A stretch of 64,000 bases of DNA from Achromobacter xylosoxidans (GCF_014490035.1 NZ_CP061008.1:682001-746000); one strand, 5' to 3'; counted from the stretch's first letter, positions 36,294-48,091 are shown. Notes: generated by a model from the letters alone, not told the origin. Numbers and translations are program-made.

Positions 36294-37295
36294 CTATTCC
36301 GTGGAGGGCGAGGCGACCAGCCCGGCGCAGACGGCCAGGTGCCACAAGCCGCGCTCGGTGGCGTTCTGCGCCTGTTCGGGCGTGCCCAGGCCGTAGTGCT
36401 GCATGGCCTGGATGTAGCGCCGGCACAGCGCGGCGTCGCCGCAAAGCACGATGCGGGGCAGTTCGCCCTGCTGCTGCAGCATGCCGGCCAGCGCCGCGAT
36501 TTCATGGCCGATGAGCAGGCCCGACAGATAGTCGGCCTGCGATTCGGGCGCCAGTTCGCCGGTCAGGCCGAGCGCGCGCGTGCTGAAGATGGTGGACAGC
36601 ACGCCCGCGCGCCCGGCAGGCGCCCCGGCGACCTTCAGGCCGCGTTCGAAGGCGGCCATGTCGGCGCTGGCGGCGTCCGCCATGGTCCGGCCTAGGATGG
36701 TGTGGCCGCGCAGCGCGGCGTAGACCTCGCCAGTCATGAAGGTGTCGAAGTGGGTGACGCGGCCGCGGCGGGCGCTGACCCACTTCGAATGGGTGCCGGG
36801 CAGGCCGATCAGGACGCTGTCTGCGCTGCGGGTCGCCTGGTCCGCCATCACGCCGACGACCTGGGTTTCTTCGCCGCGTATGACGTTGGGCAGGCCGTGG
36901 CGCTGGATCAGGCCGGGCACGATGTGCAGGGCGGGGCCGCCCTCGCGCTCGACCTTGGTCAGCAGCGTGCCGATGCGCTGCAGGTCGACCGGCACGTCCA
37001 GGTAGGCGGCTTCCTTCCACCCCTGGGCGCTGCCGACCATGCCGCAGGCGATCACCGGCAGGGCCGGTTCGGCGCGCAACCAGTCGCCGCAGGCTTGTTC
37101 GAAAGCCAGTTCGAAGCCCGACAGGGCGGTGGTGGCGGCGCCGTCCTGCAGCGGCTGCGGCAGGCGCATGATGCCCCAGGGCAGATGGCGCGTATCCAGC
37201 GTGCGGCCGGCGGCATCCAGCCGGTAGGCGCGCAGCGAGGAGGTGCCCCAATCCAGCGCGATAAGCGCCGCGCGGGCGGGAGATCCGGTAGTCAT
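36294..37295 (-). CDS. dgoK: 2-dehydro-3-deoxygalactonokinase
   Basis: 333 residues from the ATG at 37295; a TTG nine codons upstream is possible. The ASKHA-fold phosphate motif [16 protein letters not shown] lies at the N-terminus, and [10 protein letters not shown] is characteristic of DgoK. It phosphorylates 2-keto-3-deoxygalactonate with ATP. It is the first gene of dgoKAD-transporter, read away from the IclR regulator. Confidence 0.94.
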   Translation of the reverse strand: MTTGSPARAALIALDWGTSSLRAYRLDAAGRTLDTRHLPWGIMRLPQPLQDGAATTALSGFELAFEQACGDWLRAEPALPVIACGMVGSAQGWKEAAYLDVPVDLQRIGTLLTKVEREGGPALHIVPGLIQRHGLPNVIRGEETQVVGVMADQATRSADSVLIGLPGTHSKWVSARRGRVTHFDTFMTGEVYAALRGHTILGRTMADAASADMAAFERGLKVAGAPAGRAGVLSTIFSTRALGLTGELAPESQADYLSGLLIGHEIAALAGMLQQQGELPRIVLCGDAALCRRYIQAMQHYGLGTPEQAQNATERGLWHLAVCAGLVASPSTE

Positions 37296-37624
37296 CAGAA
37301 GCTGTCTCGTTTCCGGCCGCAAACCGGGCTGCGGACGCGCGGTGAGGCTGGCGCGGGGCAGGGTTCTGCGGACCTTGTTGTCTCATGCCTGCCGGGCGTA
37401 GGTGAGCGCGCGGCGGGCGATGGGAAAAATTCTAGATCAGCGCTTGAAAAATCTCAAAATATAGAATTAAATCCCACATAGAGGGAATAAATCGCGGTGA
37501 AGCTTGTTTCACCTCCTCGGCGTTCTTTGCGGGAATCGCCCGCAATCCGCGTCTTATCCCCGCATCCCGCCGCGATCGCGGCGGTTATGCTTGCACTCGT
37601 CTCTTGTTGCCCGGCCTCGCTTTC
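37296..37624. promoter_or_regulatory. Divergent control region between dgoK and iclR (329 bases, no gene)
   Basis: Contains an AT-rich core with ATTCTA near 37428 and its complement TAGAAT near 37463, TCCC-N7-GGGA at about 37472-37486, and a perfect GGTGAA-N6-TTCACC dyad at 37496-37513. IclR regulators bind such dyads, so these are candidate operators. No coding sequence is evident. Confidence 0.5.
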
Positions 37625-38443
37625 ATGACCTCCACGCAGACTCCCGACCGTACGTCCACCCTGGATCCCGATGCCGCCGCGCCCGCGGGCACGCAGACGC
37701 TGATGCGCGGCCTGGCGGTGGTGCAGGCCGTGTCCGGCGGCGCGCGCGACCTGAAGGAAATCTGCGCCCGCATCGGCGTGGCGCGCAGCACCACGCACCG
37801 GCTGGCCAGTTGCCTGGTGCAGGAACGCTATCTGCGGTCTTTGCCCGGCGTGGGCTATGTGCTGGGGCCGAAGCTGATCGAACTGGGTTTCCAGGCGCGC
37901 GAAGCCTTTCCGATGGCGACGCTGGCGCGTCCCTACCTGGACAGCCTGGCTGAGCAGACGGGCGACACCATCCACCTGGCCGTGCGCGACAACGACGAAG
38001 TCCTGTACCTGGAAAAGATCCCCGGCAAGAAGGGGCTGGAGATGCGCTCTCGCGTGGGGCACCGCATGCCGCTGGCCGCCACCGGCGTGGGCAAGGCCTT
38101 GCTGCTGGATACCGAAGAGCCGCAATGGAAAGCGCTGTACCGCGTCGGCGCGCCGGTGTCGTCGCGCGCGGGAGGCGGCAGCCCGACCTGGGAGGCCTTC
38201 CGCGACCGCATGCGCGACTATGCTGCCCACGGCTATGCGTTCGATCTGGAAGACAACGAGCCGTCGATCCGCTGCGTGGCGGCGCCCGTGCGCGACGCTT
38301 CCAGCGGCATCGTCGCGGCGATCAGCGTGTCCAGCACGGTGCCCTACATGTCGCTGGAGCGCATGCGCGACATGGTCGCCGTGGTGCAGGGCGCCGCGGC
38401 GGGGATTTCAGCGGAACTGGGGTGGAAGGTGGACCGCGGCTGA
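37625..38443 (+). CDS. IclR-family regulator of the dgo operon
   Basis: 272 residues from the ATG at 37625; an in-frame start seven codons upstream is less likely. HTH about 40-80 (DLKEICARIGVARSTTHRL), IclR effector domain about 95-265 (YLEKIPGKKGLEMRSRVG). It is divergent from dgoKAD-transporter, so it is the likely galactonate-responsive regulator. In E. coli this job is done by the unrelated GntR protein DgoR. Confidence 0.9.
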   Translation: MTSTQTPDRTSTLDPDAAAPAGTQTLMRGLAVVQAVSGGARDLKEICARIGVARSTTHRLASCLVQERYLRSLPGVGYVLGPKLIELGFQAREAFPMATLARPYLDSLAEQTGDTIHLAVRDNDEVLYLEKIPGKKGLEMRSRVGHRMPLAATGVGKALLLDTEEPQWKALYRVGAPVSSRAGGGSPTWEAFRDRMRDYAAHGYAFDLEDNEPSIRCVAAPVRDASSGIVAAISVSSTVPYMSLERMRDMVAVVQGAAAGISAELGWKVDRG

Positions 38444-38460
38444 GGCCGCGGCCCTGCGTC

Positions 38461-39081
38461 TTATTCCAGCGGCAGCGTCAGCACGCCCTGCGGGGCCGGA
38501 CGCATCATGACGCGGCGGTACCAGGCCGACAGCGCCGGCGTGTCGGGCCGTTCGATCGGCAGGGCCAGCCAGCGGTGGGCCGAGCAGACCAGGGCGATAT
38601 CGCCCATGGTCAGGTGGCGGCCAGCGATGAACTCGCGGCCCTGCAGGGCCTGGTCCAGGATCTGGGCGCGCGCATTTGAACGCTTGACCGAGTTTTCGAT
38701 GGCGGCGCGGTCGCGCTTATCCTCGGGCGTGCGGATCAGGCCCAGGAACGCGGGCCCCATGACGCCTTGCCATTCGGTGGCCTGCCAGTCCATCCAGCGG
38801 TCCGCATCCGCGCGCATGCAGACGTCTTCCGGCCACAGGCTGCCCGCGCCGTAGCGCGCGGCCAGATAGCGCACGATGGCGTTCGATTCCCACAGCACGA
38901 AGCCGCCGTCGTCGATGAGCGGCACGGTGCGGTTGGGATTCAGCTTGGCGAATTCGGGCGTGTCGACCACGCCGAACGGGCCGCCCGCCTGAATGAAGGA
39001 ATGCGGCAGCGCCAGTTCGCGCACCGCCAGCATGACTTTCTGAACGTTGACGGAAGTCAGGCGTCCCCAGATCTTCAACAT
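38461..39081 (-). CDS. Glutathione S-transferase family protein
   Basis: 206 residues. The start is set at the ATG at 39081 because AAGGA lies six bases upstream; an ATG two codons earlier would abut that site. Thioredoxin-fold domain 1-80 (NPNRTVPLIDD, ESNAIVRYLA) and an alpha-helical C-terminal domain with HLTMGDIALVC. No catalytic Cys10. It lies 17 bases after ampD on the same strand and may be co-transcribed. Confidence 0.88.
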   Translation of the reverse strand: MLKIWGRLTSVNVQKVMLAVRELALPHSFIQAGGPFGVVDTPEFAKLNPNRTVPLIDDGGFVLWESNAIVRYLAARYGAGSLWPEDVCMRADADRWMDWQATEWQGVMGPAFLGLIRTPEDKRDRAAIENSVKRSNARAQILDQALQGREFIAGRHLTMGDIALVCSAHRWLALPIERPDTPALSAWYRRVMMRPAPQGVLTLPLE

Positions 39082-39098
39082 AACCATTCCTTGTAGTG

Positions 39099-39677
39099 TC
39101 AGACGGGCGGCAGCTGCCGCCGTGCAAAGCCGCTGTCGCGCGCAAAGCGCGTCCAGTTGAAAGCGGGCCCGGGGTCGGACTTGCGCCCGGGGGCGATGTG
39201 CTCGTGTCCCCAGGCTGCCGCCAGGGGGTAGCGCGCGCGCAGCACCGGCGTCAGCTTGCGCAGGGCCAGGTACTGAGGCTCGGCATAGGGCAAGGTGTCA
39301 GTGCCTTCCAGCTCGATGCCGATGGAAAAATCGTTGCAGCGTTCGCGGCCTGCAAAGCGCGACACGCCCGCATGCCAGGCGCGTTCGTCGGTGGACACGA
39401 ACTGGACGATGCTGCCGTCGCGGCGGATGAAGAAATGCGCCGACACGCGCAGGCCGCGCAGCCGTTCCAGCCAGGGATGCGAACCGTAGTCCAGGGTGTT
39501 CAGGAACAGCCCCGCGACTTCAGGGCCGCCAAATTGGCCCGGCGGCAGGCTGATGTTGTGCAGCACCAGCAGCGACGCCTGCGCGCCGGCGGGGCGCGCG
39601 TCGCAGTTGGGGGAGGGCATGAGCGAAACACCCGGGGCTGGCGCCAGCCAGCCATGACGATCCAGAAGCAAGGCCAT
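39099..39677 (-). CDS. ampD: 1,6-anhydro-N-acetylmuramyl-L-alanine amidase AmpD
   Basis: 192 residues, amidase_2 fold. Zinc ligands: His40 (VLHNISLPP) and, near the C-terminus, the WGHEHIAPGRKSDPGPAFNW block with His and Asp. It is a cytosolic enzyme that cleaves the stem peptide from anhydro-muropeptides in peptidoglycan recycling. In many Gram-negatives its loss derepresses ampC; no ampC or ampR is visible here. Confidence 0.94.
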   Translation of the reverse strand: MALLLDRHGWLAPAPGVSLMPSPNCDARPAGAQASLLVLHNISLPPGQFGGPEVAGLFLNTLDYGSHPWLERLRGLRVSAHFFIRRDGSIVQFVSTDERAWHAGVSRFAGRERCNDFSIGIELEGTDTLPYAEPQYLALRKLTPVLRARYPLAAAWGHEHIAPGRKSDPGPAFNWTRFARDSGFARRQLPPV

Positions 39678-39749
39678 GGGAAGAGAGCATGCGTGTGGTT
39701 TCCAACACGCATTATGCCGTGCGGGGCGGCAAGCCTCTAATCAGGCGGA

Positions 39750-40013
39750 TCAGTGCCGGGCCGGGCCCAGACGCGCGTGTTCCGCGCTGCACCAGGTCTG
39801 GCCGTTCTGCTGCAAGGCCTCGGAGCGGGGCAGATGGATGCCGCAGTGGGCGCAGCGCACCATGGACTCCAGCGGCTTGGGGCCGCGCGCATCGGTCTTG
39901 GGCTTCTTCGCGCCCTGCTGGCCGGCTTGCCGCGCGGCTGCCATGCGGCCGGCCAGGCGGGCCACGAACAGCACCAGGATGATCAGAACAATCCAGAACA
40001 GCAACTTGCCCAC
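39750..40013 (-). CDS. PP0621-family small membrane protein
   Basis: 87 residues with a GTG start at 40013 and GAGG upstream. One N-terminal transmembrane helix (about 3-20), a basic linker, and a C-terminal CAHCGIHLPRSEAL...TWCSAEH segment with Cys/His pairs that could bind zinc, as in the PP0621 family of unknown function. It starts one base after the stop of the YpjD-like gene, so translation is coupled. Confidence 0.85.
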   Translation of the reverse strand: MGKLLFWIVLIILVLFVARLAGRMAAARQAGQQGAKKPKTDARGPKPLESMVRCAHCGIHLPRSEALQQNGQTWCSAEHARLGPARH

Positions 40014-40014
40014 T

Positions 40015-40857
40015 TCAACCTCGATGCAGAATCATTTCCAGCACGAACCGGCTGCCGGTATAGGCCAGAATCAGGAACCCGAAACCCGTCAGCGTCCAGC
40101 GCAGGGCGACGCGGCCGCGCCAGCCCCAGATGTGGCGGCCGGCCAGCAGCACGCCGAAGGTCAGCCATGACAACAGCGTGAACACGGTCTTGTGGTCGAA
40201 CGGCAGGATCTTGCCCGTCAGCTTCATGGACGCCACGGATCCCGTGCCCACGGCCAGCGTCAGCACGATGAAGCCGATCCAGATGATGCGGAACAGCAAC
40301 TGTTCCTGCACCAGCAGCGGTGGCTGGGAGTCCAGCACGCGGCCGATGATGCTGCGTTCGGCGGGGGCGTCCAGCGGACGGTGCAGGTGGCGGTCCAGCA
40401 GCGCCATCATCATGGCGTGCAGCGCGGCGATGGTGATCAGGCCGTAGGCCGCCAGGGCGATCAGCAGGTGGACGCGCAGCCAGGCGTCATTGGCGTGGGG
40501 CACGAACTGGCCCTGGGGGAAGATGGCGGCCAGGCCGCTGGCGATGGTGGCTGCCGGCAGCAGCAGCAATTGCAGGCCGTCTATGCGCACCAGCAGGCTT
40601 TCCAGCCAGAACACCACCATGCCCAGCCAGATGGCGGCGGACAGGGCCAGCGCCCACCCTATGAACAGGTGCTGGGTGCCCAGCATCGATTGTTGCAGCC
40701 CGATTCCATGGAGAACCAGGGCTCCCAGCAGGCACAGGCGGGCGATTTTTCCCGTCTGTTCCACGCCGCCGGCGCCGGCCAGGCGGATCCAGAGCGACCC
40801 CCCGAGCACCGCGTACGCCAAGGCAGCCGCCGTGTGAAATACAATGCCTAGTGACAT
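40015..40857 (-). CDS. ypjD: Cytochrome c assembly-type membrane protein, YpjD-like
   Basis: 280 residues from the ATG at 40857 (MSLGIVFHTAAALAYAVLGG). About eight transmembrane helices of the CcsA/HemX/YpjD fold, with GTGSVASMKL and RHIWGWRGRVALRW in the C-terminal half. It is divergent from ffh, the usual place of ypjD (E. coli ypjD also adjoins ffh). The precise function of YpjD is not established. Confidence 0.88.
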   Translation of the reverse strand: MSLGIVFHTAAALAYAVLGGSLWIRLAGAGGVEQTGKIARLCLLGALVLHGIGLQQSMLGTQHLFIGWALALSAAIWLGMVVFWLESLLVRIDGLQLLLLPAATIASGLAAIFPQGQFVPHANDAWLRVHLLIALAAYGLITIAALHAMMMALLDRHLHRPLDAPAERSIIGRVLDSQPPLLVQEQLLFRIIWIGFIVLTLAVGTGSVASMKLTGKILPFDHKTVFTLLSWLTFGVLLAGRHIWGWRGRVALRWTLTGFGFLILAYTGSRFVLEMILHRG

Positions 40858-40963
40858 AGAAACCGTTGTCTGGATGGGGCCTTGGGGCGCATGCCGCCCG
40901 AAAGCGCAGAATCCGCGCCTGCGGCCACCGTTCAATCAACTAGTTTAAGCGGAAACGCCTCTC

Positions 40964-42370
<1,407 letters not shown>

Positions 42371-42486
42371 GGCCGGCCCCCCGCGGCGCGCGCACTGCGT
42401 GCGCTTGCGGTGCCCCCACGCTTCGCTCACTGCGTGAGCTCTCTGCCCCCCGAGGGGGCTCATTGTCCTTGGGGCGGCCCGGCGGA
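42371..42486. repeat. G+C-rich hairpin repeat downstream of ffh
   Basis: Three consecutive small dyads: GCGCAC-TGC-GTGCGC, GCTCAC-TGC-GTGAGC and GCCCCC-CG-AGGGGGC, then a TTGGGGCGGCCCGGCGG tail. I recognise this as an extragenic repeat type common in Achromobacter/Bordetella and related genomes. Only one copy lies in the window. Confidence 0.6.
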
Positions 42487-42511
42487 AAAAGGCCTTCTTG
42501 CGCCGGACTGG

Positions 42512-42536
42512 AATGCCCCTGTTGGGGCATTTTTTA
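42512..42536 (+). terminator. Intrinsic terminator of ffh
   Basis: AATGCCCC, loop TGTT, GGGGCATT followed by a T run (8-bp stem). It lies beyond the repeat, 141 bases after the ffh stop. Confidence 0.88.
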
Positions 42537-42549
42537 TTGGAGAGACGGG

Positions 42550-42580
42550 AAAAAAAATGGCCAGACGTTGCGTCTGGCCA
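42550..42580 (-). terminator. Intrinsic terminator of the kbp-side transcript
   Basis: On the minus strand TGGCCAGACG, loop CAA, CGTCTGGCCA, then eight T. It sits 88 bases after the kbp stop, back to back with the ffh terminator. Confidence 0.85.
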
Positions 42581-42668
42581 AGTAATCGCGGCTAGCAGGG
42601 GGCGCCTGCCGCGATGCAAGCCGGAAAGCGCATGGGTGCCTTCCGGCCTGTCCGATTTATCGCAATGA

Positions 42669-43115
42669 TCAGGACAGGGGCGGGATGCGCAGCACCTGGC
42701 CCGGATAGATCTTGTCGGGGCTGGTCAGCATGGGCTTGTTGGCTTCGAAGATCAGGTTGTTCTTCGCGCCCTGGCCCTTGCCGTATTGCGCCTCGGCAAT
42801 CTTCCACAGGTTGTCGCCCTTCTGTACCGTGTACATCTTGGCTTCCGGGGTGGCCTGCTTCACCTTCAGTTGGTTGTCCACCTGGGCCACGCCCACGGTG
42901 TTGCCCAGCGCCAGAGTGATCTTCTCGGCCGCTTCCGTGCTGAGGGCCTCGCCCGCCACCGTGACCTTGTCGCCATCGACCGAGATCTGCAAGCCGTCGG
43001 CATTCAGGCCGTGCTTATCGAGCTCTTTCTTCAGTTCGTCCGCCGTCGCGGCCTTGGCCTCGCTGGCGCCGAAGAGCTTTTCTCCAACGTCCTTGATGAA
43101 ATTGAGCAGACCCAT
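42669..43115 (-). CDS. kbp: BON-LysM protein, Kbp (YgaU)-like potassium-binding protein
   Basis: 148 residues, equal to E. coli Kbp (149). An N-terminal MGLLNFIKDVGEKLF amphipathic start, BON domain (about 25-90), and LysM domain (about 98-147) ending FEANKPMLTSPDKIYPGQVL are all as in Kbp, a cytoplasmic potassium sensor. AAGGAAA precedes the ATG. The gene lies 43 bases after a small hypothetical gene on the same strand. Confidence 0.93.
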   Translation of the reverse strand: MGLLNFIKDVGEKLFGASEAKAATADELKKELDKHGLNADGLQISVDGDKVTVAGEALSTEAAEKITLALGNTVGVAQVDNQLKVKQATPEAKMYTVQKGDNLWKIAEAQYGKGQGAKNNLIFEANKPMLTSPDKIYPGQVLRIPPLS

Positions 43116-43158
43116 AGTGTTTCCTTTATCTATGTTGCGGTGAGAGAAACAAGTGCCA

Positions 43159-43476
43159 TCAGGGCTTTTGGCCCATGAACATTTTGCGCACGACGCCGGC
43201 GATCAGGGTCAGCACGGCGCCACCGACGCCGCCGCCGACCACGCTGCTGGCGATCGCGGAAAGATCCAGTCCCGTATTGCCCGCTGCAACCGCGTTCGCT
43301 CCTGCGGTGATCATCGGAGCCAGCCAGGAACCCCCAGCCAGGCCGCCGATGGCGCCTGCGATGGTGTTGCCCAACGGGCCCAGATTGAACTGCTGGAGCA
43401 TCTTTCCCAGGCCATTGCCCCCGGCAGCGCCGGCGACAAGCTGGATGATCAGGTTGATGATGACTGCGGTGTTCAT
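43159..43476 (-). CDS. Small glycine/alanine-rich membrane protein of unknown function
   Basis: 105 residues with a strong GAGGAGG site five bases before the ATG. The sequence is rich in Gly/Ala, with hydrophobic stretches at about 4-20, 32-62 and 72-98 (IASSVVGGGVGGAVLTLIAG), so it is probably membrane-associated or self-assembling. No known domain. It lies directly upstream of kbp and is likely co-transcribed, perhaps in envelope or osmotic stress. Confidence 0.75.
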   Translation of the reverse strand: MNTAVIINLIIQLVAGAAGGNGLGKMLQQFNLGPLGNTIAGAIGGLAGGSWLAPMITAGANAVAAGNTGLDLSAIASSVVGGGVGGAVLTLIAGVVRKMFMGQKP

Positions 43477-43701
43477 GATGCCTCCTCTGCCCCGCGAGGG
43501 CGATGTGCAACGCTAGAACAACAGCAAGACAAGAGAGTACGAAACCAGCAGGAACGATTATGACTCGCACATTCCCCGCGCGACGAGGGGTTAACGTGTA
43601 ACAGGTTGCTAGCCTGTTGGCAGACTACGCAAGAATGCTGGTCAGTTTGCAGGGAATGCGCCGCGATCGGTCTAAACCGCATCGGGCGCGCGGCTACATG
43701 C

Positions 43702-43732
43702 GACAAGGGCCGCTATCGCAGCGGCCCTTGTC
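43702..43732 (+). terminator. Long perfect hairpin, possible end of a small RNA
   Basis: GACAAGGGCCGCT (43702-43714), 5-base loop, AGCGGCCCTTGTC (43720-43732): a perfect 13-bp stem followed by TTT on the plus strand only. No plus-strand gene lies upstream. The region from about 43580 also holds AACAGG-N7-CCTGTT (43601-43619). It may end a small RNA or serve as an insulator behind thiS. Confidence 0.5.
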
Positions 43733-43759
43733 TTTGCAGCTTTCAGTGCGGCGCGGGCT

Positions 43760-43960
43760 TCAACCGCCGCCCACCGCGACCACGATCTCGACCTGGTCGC
43801 CGTCGCTCAGCGCGGTCTGCGCGTGCTGGCTCTTGGGCACGATTTCGCCGTTGCGTTCCACGGCCACGCGCTTGCCGGCATAGCCCAGGGCCTCCAGCAG
43901 TTCGTTCACGGTCGTGTCCAGGGGAAACTCCCGTGCGTCTCCGTTCAGGGTGATGTGCAT
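43760..43960 (-). CDS. thiS: Sulfur carrier protein ThiS
   Basis: 66 residues, ubiquitin-like beta-grasp fold ([28 protein letters not shown]), ending in GGG, which supplies the C-terminal Gly-Gly that is adenylated and thiocarboxylated for thiazole synthesis. GAGGAG precedes the ATG. It lies 14 bases after pip. Unusually, thiG, the common neighbour, is not adjacent on either side. Confidence 0.93.
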   Translation of the reverse strand: MHITLNGDAREFPLDTTVNELLEALGYAGKRVAVERNGEIVPKSQHAQTALSDGDQVEIVVAVGGG

Positions 43961-43974
43961 GCAGGTCTCCTCAG

Positions 43975-45737
<1,763 letters not shown>

Positions 45738-45872
45738 AGCCCGAATTGTAGTGGCAGGCCCGGCGCGCCGCTGTCGCCCAGATGCACTAAATTGGGGACA
45801 TATTTACAACCTTGAGGCTGAGGGCCGCTGCGGCAGGGCGACGGCAGGCGGCGGCGATGAAAAAAGGCGCGC

Positions 45873-45878
45873 TATAAT
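45873..45878 (+). promoter_or_regulatory. -10 box of the tRNA-Gly promoter
   Basis: Consensus TATAAT 44 bases before the tRNA-Gly 5-prime end, in the short region between trmB and the tRNA. No good -35 hexamer at 16-18 bases. Confidence 0.55.
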
Positions 45879-45921
45879 CGCCGCCTCTGCTTCGGCTTTG
45901 CGCCGAGGGCACGACACCCGA

Positions 45922-45995
45922 GCGGGTGTAGTTCAATGGTAGAACGGCGGCTTCCCAAGCCTCAAGCGTGGGTTCGATTCCCATCACCCGCTCCA
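45922..45995 (+). tRNA. tRNA-Gly(CCC)
   Basis: 74 bases with encoded CCA. Acceptor GCGGGTG/CACCCGC, D-arm TAGTTCAATGGTAGA, anticodon loop TTCCCAA giving CCC, TPsiC GGTTCGATTCC. Confidence 0.96.
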
Positions 45996-46071
45996 TCTCT
46001 CTCCTCCGATATTCGACTGTGATTTTGGGATCGGTCCCAAGGTCTGACGCCCAAGAATCGAGGTGCCCGCA

Positions 46072-46455
46072 ATGACCGACGACGAAAAAGCGATCCGGCA
46101 GGTTGTAGAGACCTGGATGGCTGCGAGCAAGGCAGGCGACCTCGCAACCGTTCTGACCTTGATGACCGACGACGTGGTGTTCTCGGTGCCGGGGCAGGAG
46201 CCGTTTGGCAAAGAGGCGTTTGCGGCAGCCTCGCAAAGCATGGACGGCGTGCAGATAGACGGCACAAGCCAGATCGTCGAATTGCAGCTGCTGGGAGACT
46301 GGGCGTTTATCCGCAACCGCATCGAAATGACGGCCACGCCGCCCGGCGGAAAATCCGTCCGGCGTTCGGGATACACGCTGACACTTCTGCGTAAAGAGTC
46401 CGACGGCAAGTGGCGGCTTGCGCGCGACGCCAACCTGCTGACGGTTCAACCCTGA
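46072..46455 (+). CDS. SgcJ/EcaC (SnoaL-like, NTF2-fold) family protein
   Basis: 127 residues from the ATG at 46072; a GTG three codons upstream is the alternative. NTF2-like cone fold: an N-terminal helix DEKAIRQVVETWMAASKAGD, TLMTDDVVFSVPGQEPFGKEA, and C-terminal strands (YTLTLLRKESDGKWRLARDA). This matches the SgcJ/EcaC type, for which activities vary and are often unknown. It begins 76 bases after the tRNA-Gly gene and is convergent with the GNAT-Rnk gene. Confidence 0.85.
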   Translation: MTDDEKAIRQVVETWMAASKAGDLATVLTLMTDDVVFSVPGQEPFGKEAFAAASQSMDGVQIDGTSQIVELQLLGDWAFIRNRIEMTATPPGGKSVRRSGYTLTLLRKESDGKWRLARDANLLTVQP

Positions 46456-46497
46456 TGAAAGGCCGCCTTTGCGCAGGCGCCCCAGCCTCCCAGCGGT

Positions 46498-47460
46498 CTA
46501 CAGATGGAAATCGCCCGCGGCTTCCGGCTGGTAAAGCACTTTCCTGATTCCGATCCGGCGGGTCCGGTCTGAAATCCGCCAATCGATGGAATCCCCCTCC
46601 TGGTAGCCCAGGATAGCGGCGCCGACGTCGGAACACACGGAATACTTTCCCGCGCTGCTGTCGGCGTCTTCCGGGTAGACCAGGGCAACTTCCATTTCTT
46701 CGTCGTCCAGCTGCAGCAAGGCCCTGGAGTTCATCGTGACGACATTCCGTGCCACCTGCTGCGGCGCGACGACGATGGCTCGTTCAAGCTCGTGCTCGAG
46801 TTCGACAACAGCCGGGCCTTGCTCGAGTTCGATCAGCTCCTTGAGCCGTGCCTTGTCGATCTCAGTGACGTAGATATCCGTGGAGTCGACAACGACGCCT
46901 TCGCGCAACAGCCGGAGATAGCGCCCCGCGGTCATGGAAAACGACTTCAGTGTCGGCGTTTCGGTCTCAAGCAGAAAGCCGCTGCGCAGAAAGGTCTTCA
47001 GCGAGCGTGCGTTGTCCGGGTGGATCTTGGCGATGAGCTTTTCGGCCCGCATGTCGAGGAAGGCCAGCTTCATGCCTTCGCGGATCGTGCTTGCCCCCAG
47101 GTTCCGGCCCCAATTGTCGCAGTCTCCGATCACCAGGACGATTTCGCAGTCGGGGCCGGTCTTGACCAGGCGCACGAAGCCCACCGGGACGTCGCGCCTG
47201 TCATAGGCCATGAAGAAGCGGCCGCCCTGGTTGAACAGATGGGTCAGGATCGGCAGTTGCGTCCGATCGATGGCTTGCTCGATGAAGCGGGAGACATTGC
47301 GCGAATCGCTCAGATAGCAGGTGACGCGCTCGTCTTCCAACCAATCCATCAGCGTCAGCGCGTGCGTCCGGGTAATTTCCGGGCACAGCGAAATGAAAGG
47401 CTTGTTCATCTTCACCACACTCATTCGTAAAGGATGAAAGCCCTTCATGGCGATGGCCAT
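46498..47460 (-). CDS. GNAT acetyltransferase fused to a Rnk-type (GreA/GreB C-terminal) domain
   Basis: 320 residues. GNAT fold at about 22-165 (VGFVRLVKTGPDCEIVLVIG, NWGRNLGASTIREGM with the acetyl-CoA loop, HPDNARSLKTFLRSGF). The C-terminal about 235-315 (LLQLDDEEMEVALVYPEDAD, GAAILGYQEGDSIDW) is the FKBP-like domain of Rnk, regulator of nucleoside diphosphate kinase that also contacts RNA polymerase. The middle may be a linker or coiled coil. Starts at 47424 or 47406 are also possible. Confidence 0.85.
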   Translation of the reverse strand: MAIAMKGFHPLRMSVVKMNKPFISLCPEITRTHALTLMDWLEDERVTCYLSDSRNVSRFIEQAIDRTQLPILTHLFNQGGRFFMAYDRRDVPVGFVRLVKTGPDCEIVLVIGDCDNWGRNLGASTIREGMKLAFLDMRAEKLIAKIHPDNARSLKTFLRSGFLLETETPTLKSFSMTAGRYLRLLREGVVVDSTDIYVTEIDKARLKELIELEQGPAVVELEHELERAIVVAPQQVARNVVTMNSRALLQLDDEEMEVALVYPEDADSSAGKYSVCSDVGAAILGYQEGDSIDWRISDRTRRIGIRKVLYQPEAAGDFHL

Positions 47461-47557
47461 GACGGTTCTTTCGGCAAACCCGGCATTTTAGGACGGAATG
47501 CGGATGGATGCTGGGCAGGCCGGGAATGGGCGTCGCTTGCAAGGCCGTAGGGGCGTG

Positions 47558-48091
47558 TCAGATCGCATGAACCCTGCGCCTGCGCATGATCCACCGCCAG
47601 GAATCCGCGAACAGTTTTGCCGATACGGCAAAAGCGATCAGCACGGCCGCGCCAGCAAGCATGGGCCATCGATGCGCCCAGGAATGTTCGAACACCAGGA
47701 GGACGAGCATGTGCCCCAGCGCGGCCATCAATGGTGCGCCGATCATCCATCCCGCGACGAACCAACGGTCGTGACGGGTAAAGACCTTCGCGAAACTGAG
47801 GTGATAGGCCACCCGTGCGACGTAATAGGACAGCACCAGGGTCAGGAAAATGAGTGCGATGCCAGCAAGCGTAAAGTCCTCGGATACGCGGACCTTGTGC
47901 CAGCTTTGAAGCATCGGGTCACCGATCAGAATCCATTGGTCTACCGGCGGATCGTAGTGCACGATCGGAATGATTCCGACACCGCGTGCAAGCCACGACA
48001 ATCCATGGAAGCAGTACCAGGCAAAGACGATCGAAGCTGCCGCGCCGAACAGCATGCGCAGTTTGTGACTAGCCACTGCAGTAATTCCCAT
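47558..48091 (-). CDS. Uncharacterised four-helix membrane protein
   Basis: 177 residues from the ATG at 48091; a longer start inside the neighbouring AraC gene adds 31 unlikely residues. Hydrophobic helices at about 10-36, 75-97, 112-135 and 140-160, basic C-terminus (RWIMRRRRVHAI). No recognised family. It is read in the same direction as the GlxA-type regulator upstream (59-base gap). Confidence 0.6.
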   Translation of the reverse strand: MGITAVASHKLRMLFGAAASIVFAWYCFHGLSWLARGVGIIPIVHYDPPVDQWILIGDPMLQSWHKVRVSEDFTLAGIALIFLTLVLSYYVARVAYHLSFAKVFTRHDRWFVAGWMIGAPLMAALGHMLVLLVFEHSWAHRWPMLAGAAVLIAFAVSAKLFADSWRWIMRRRRVHAI

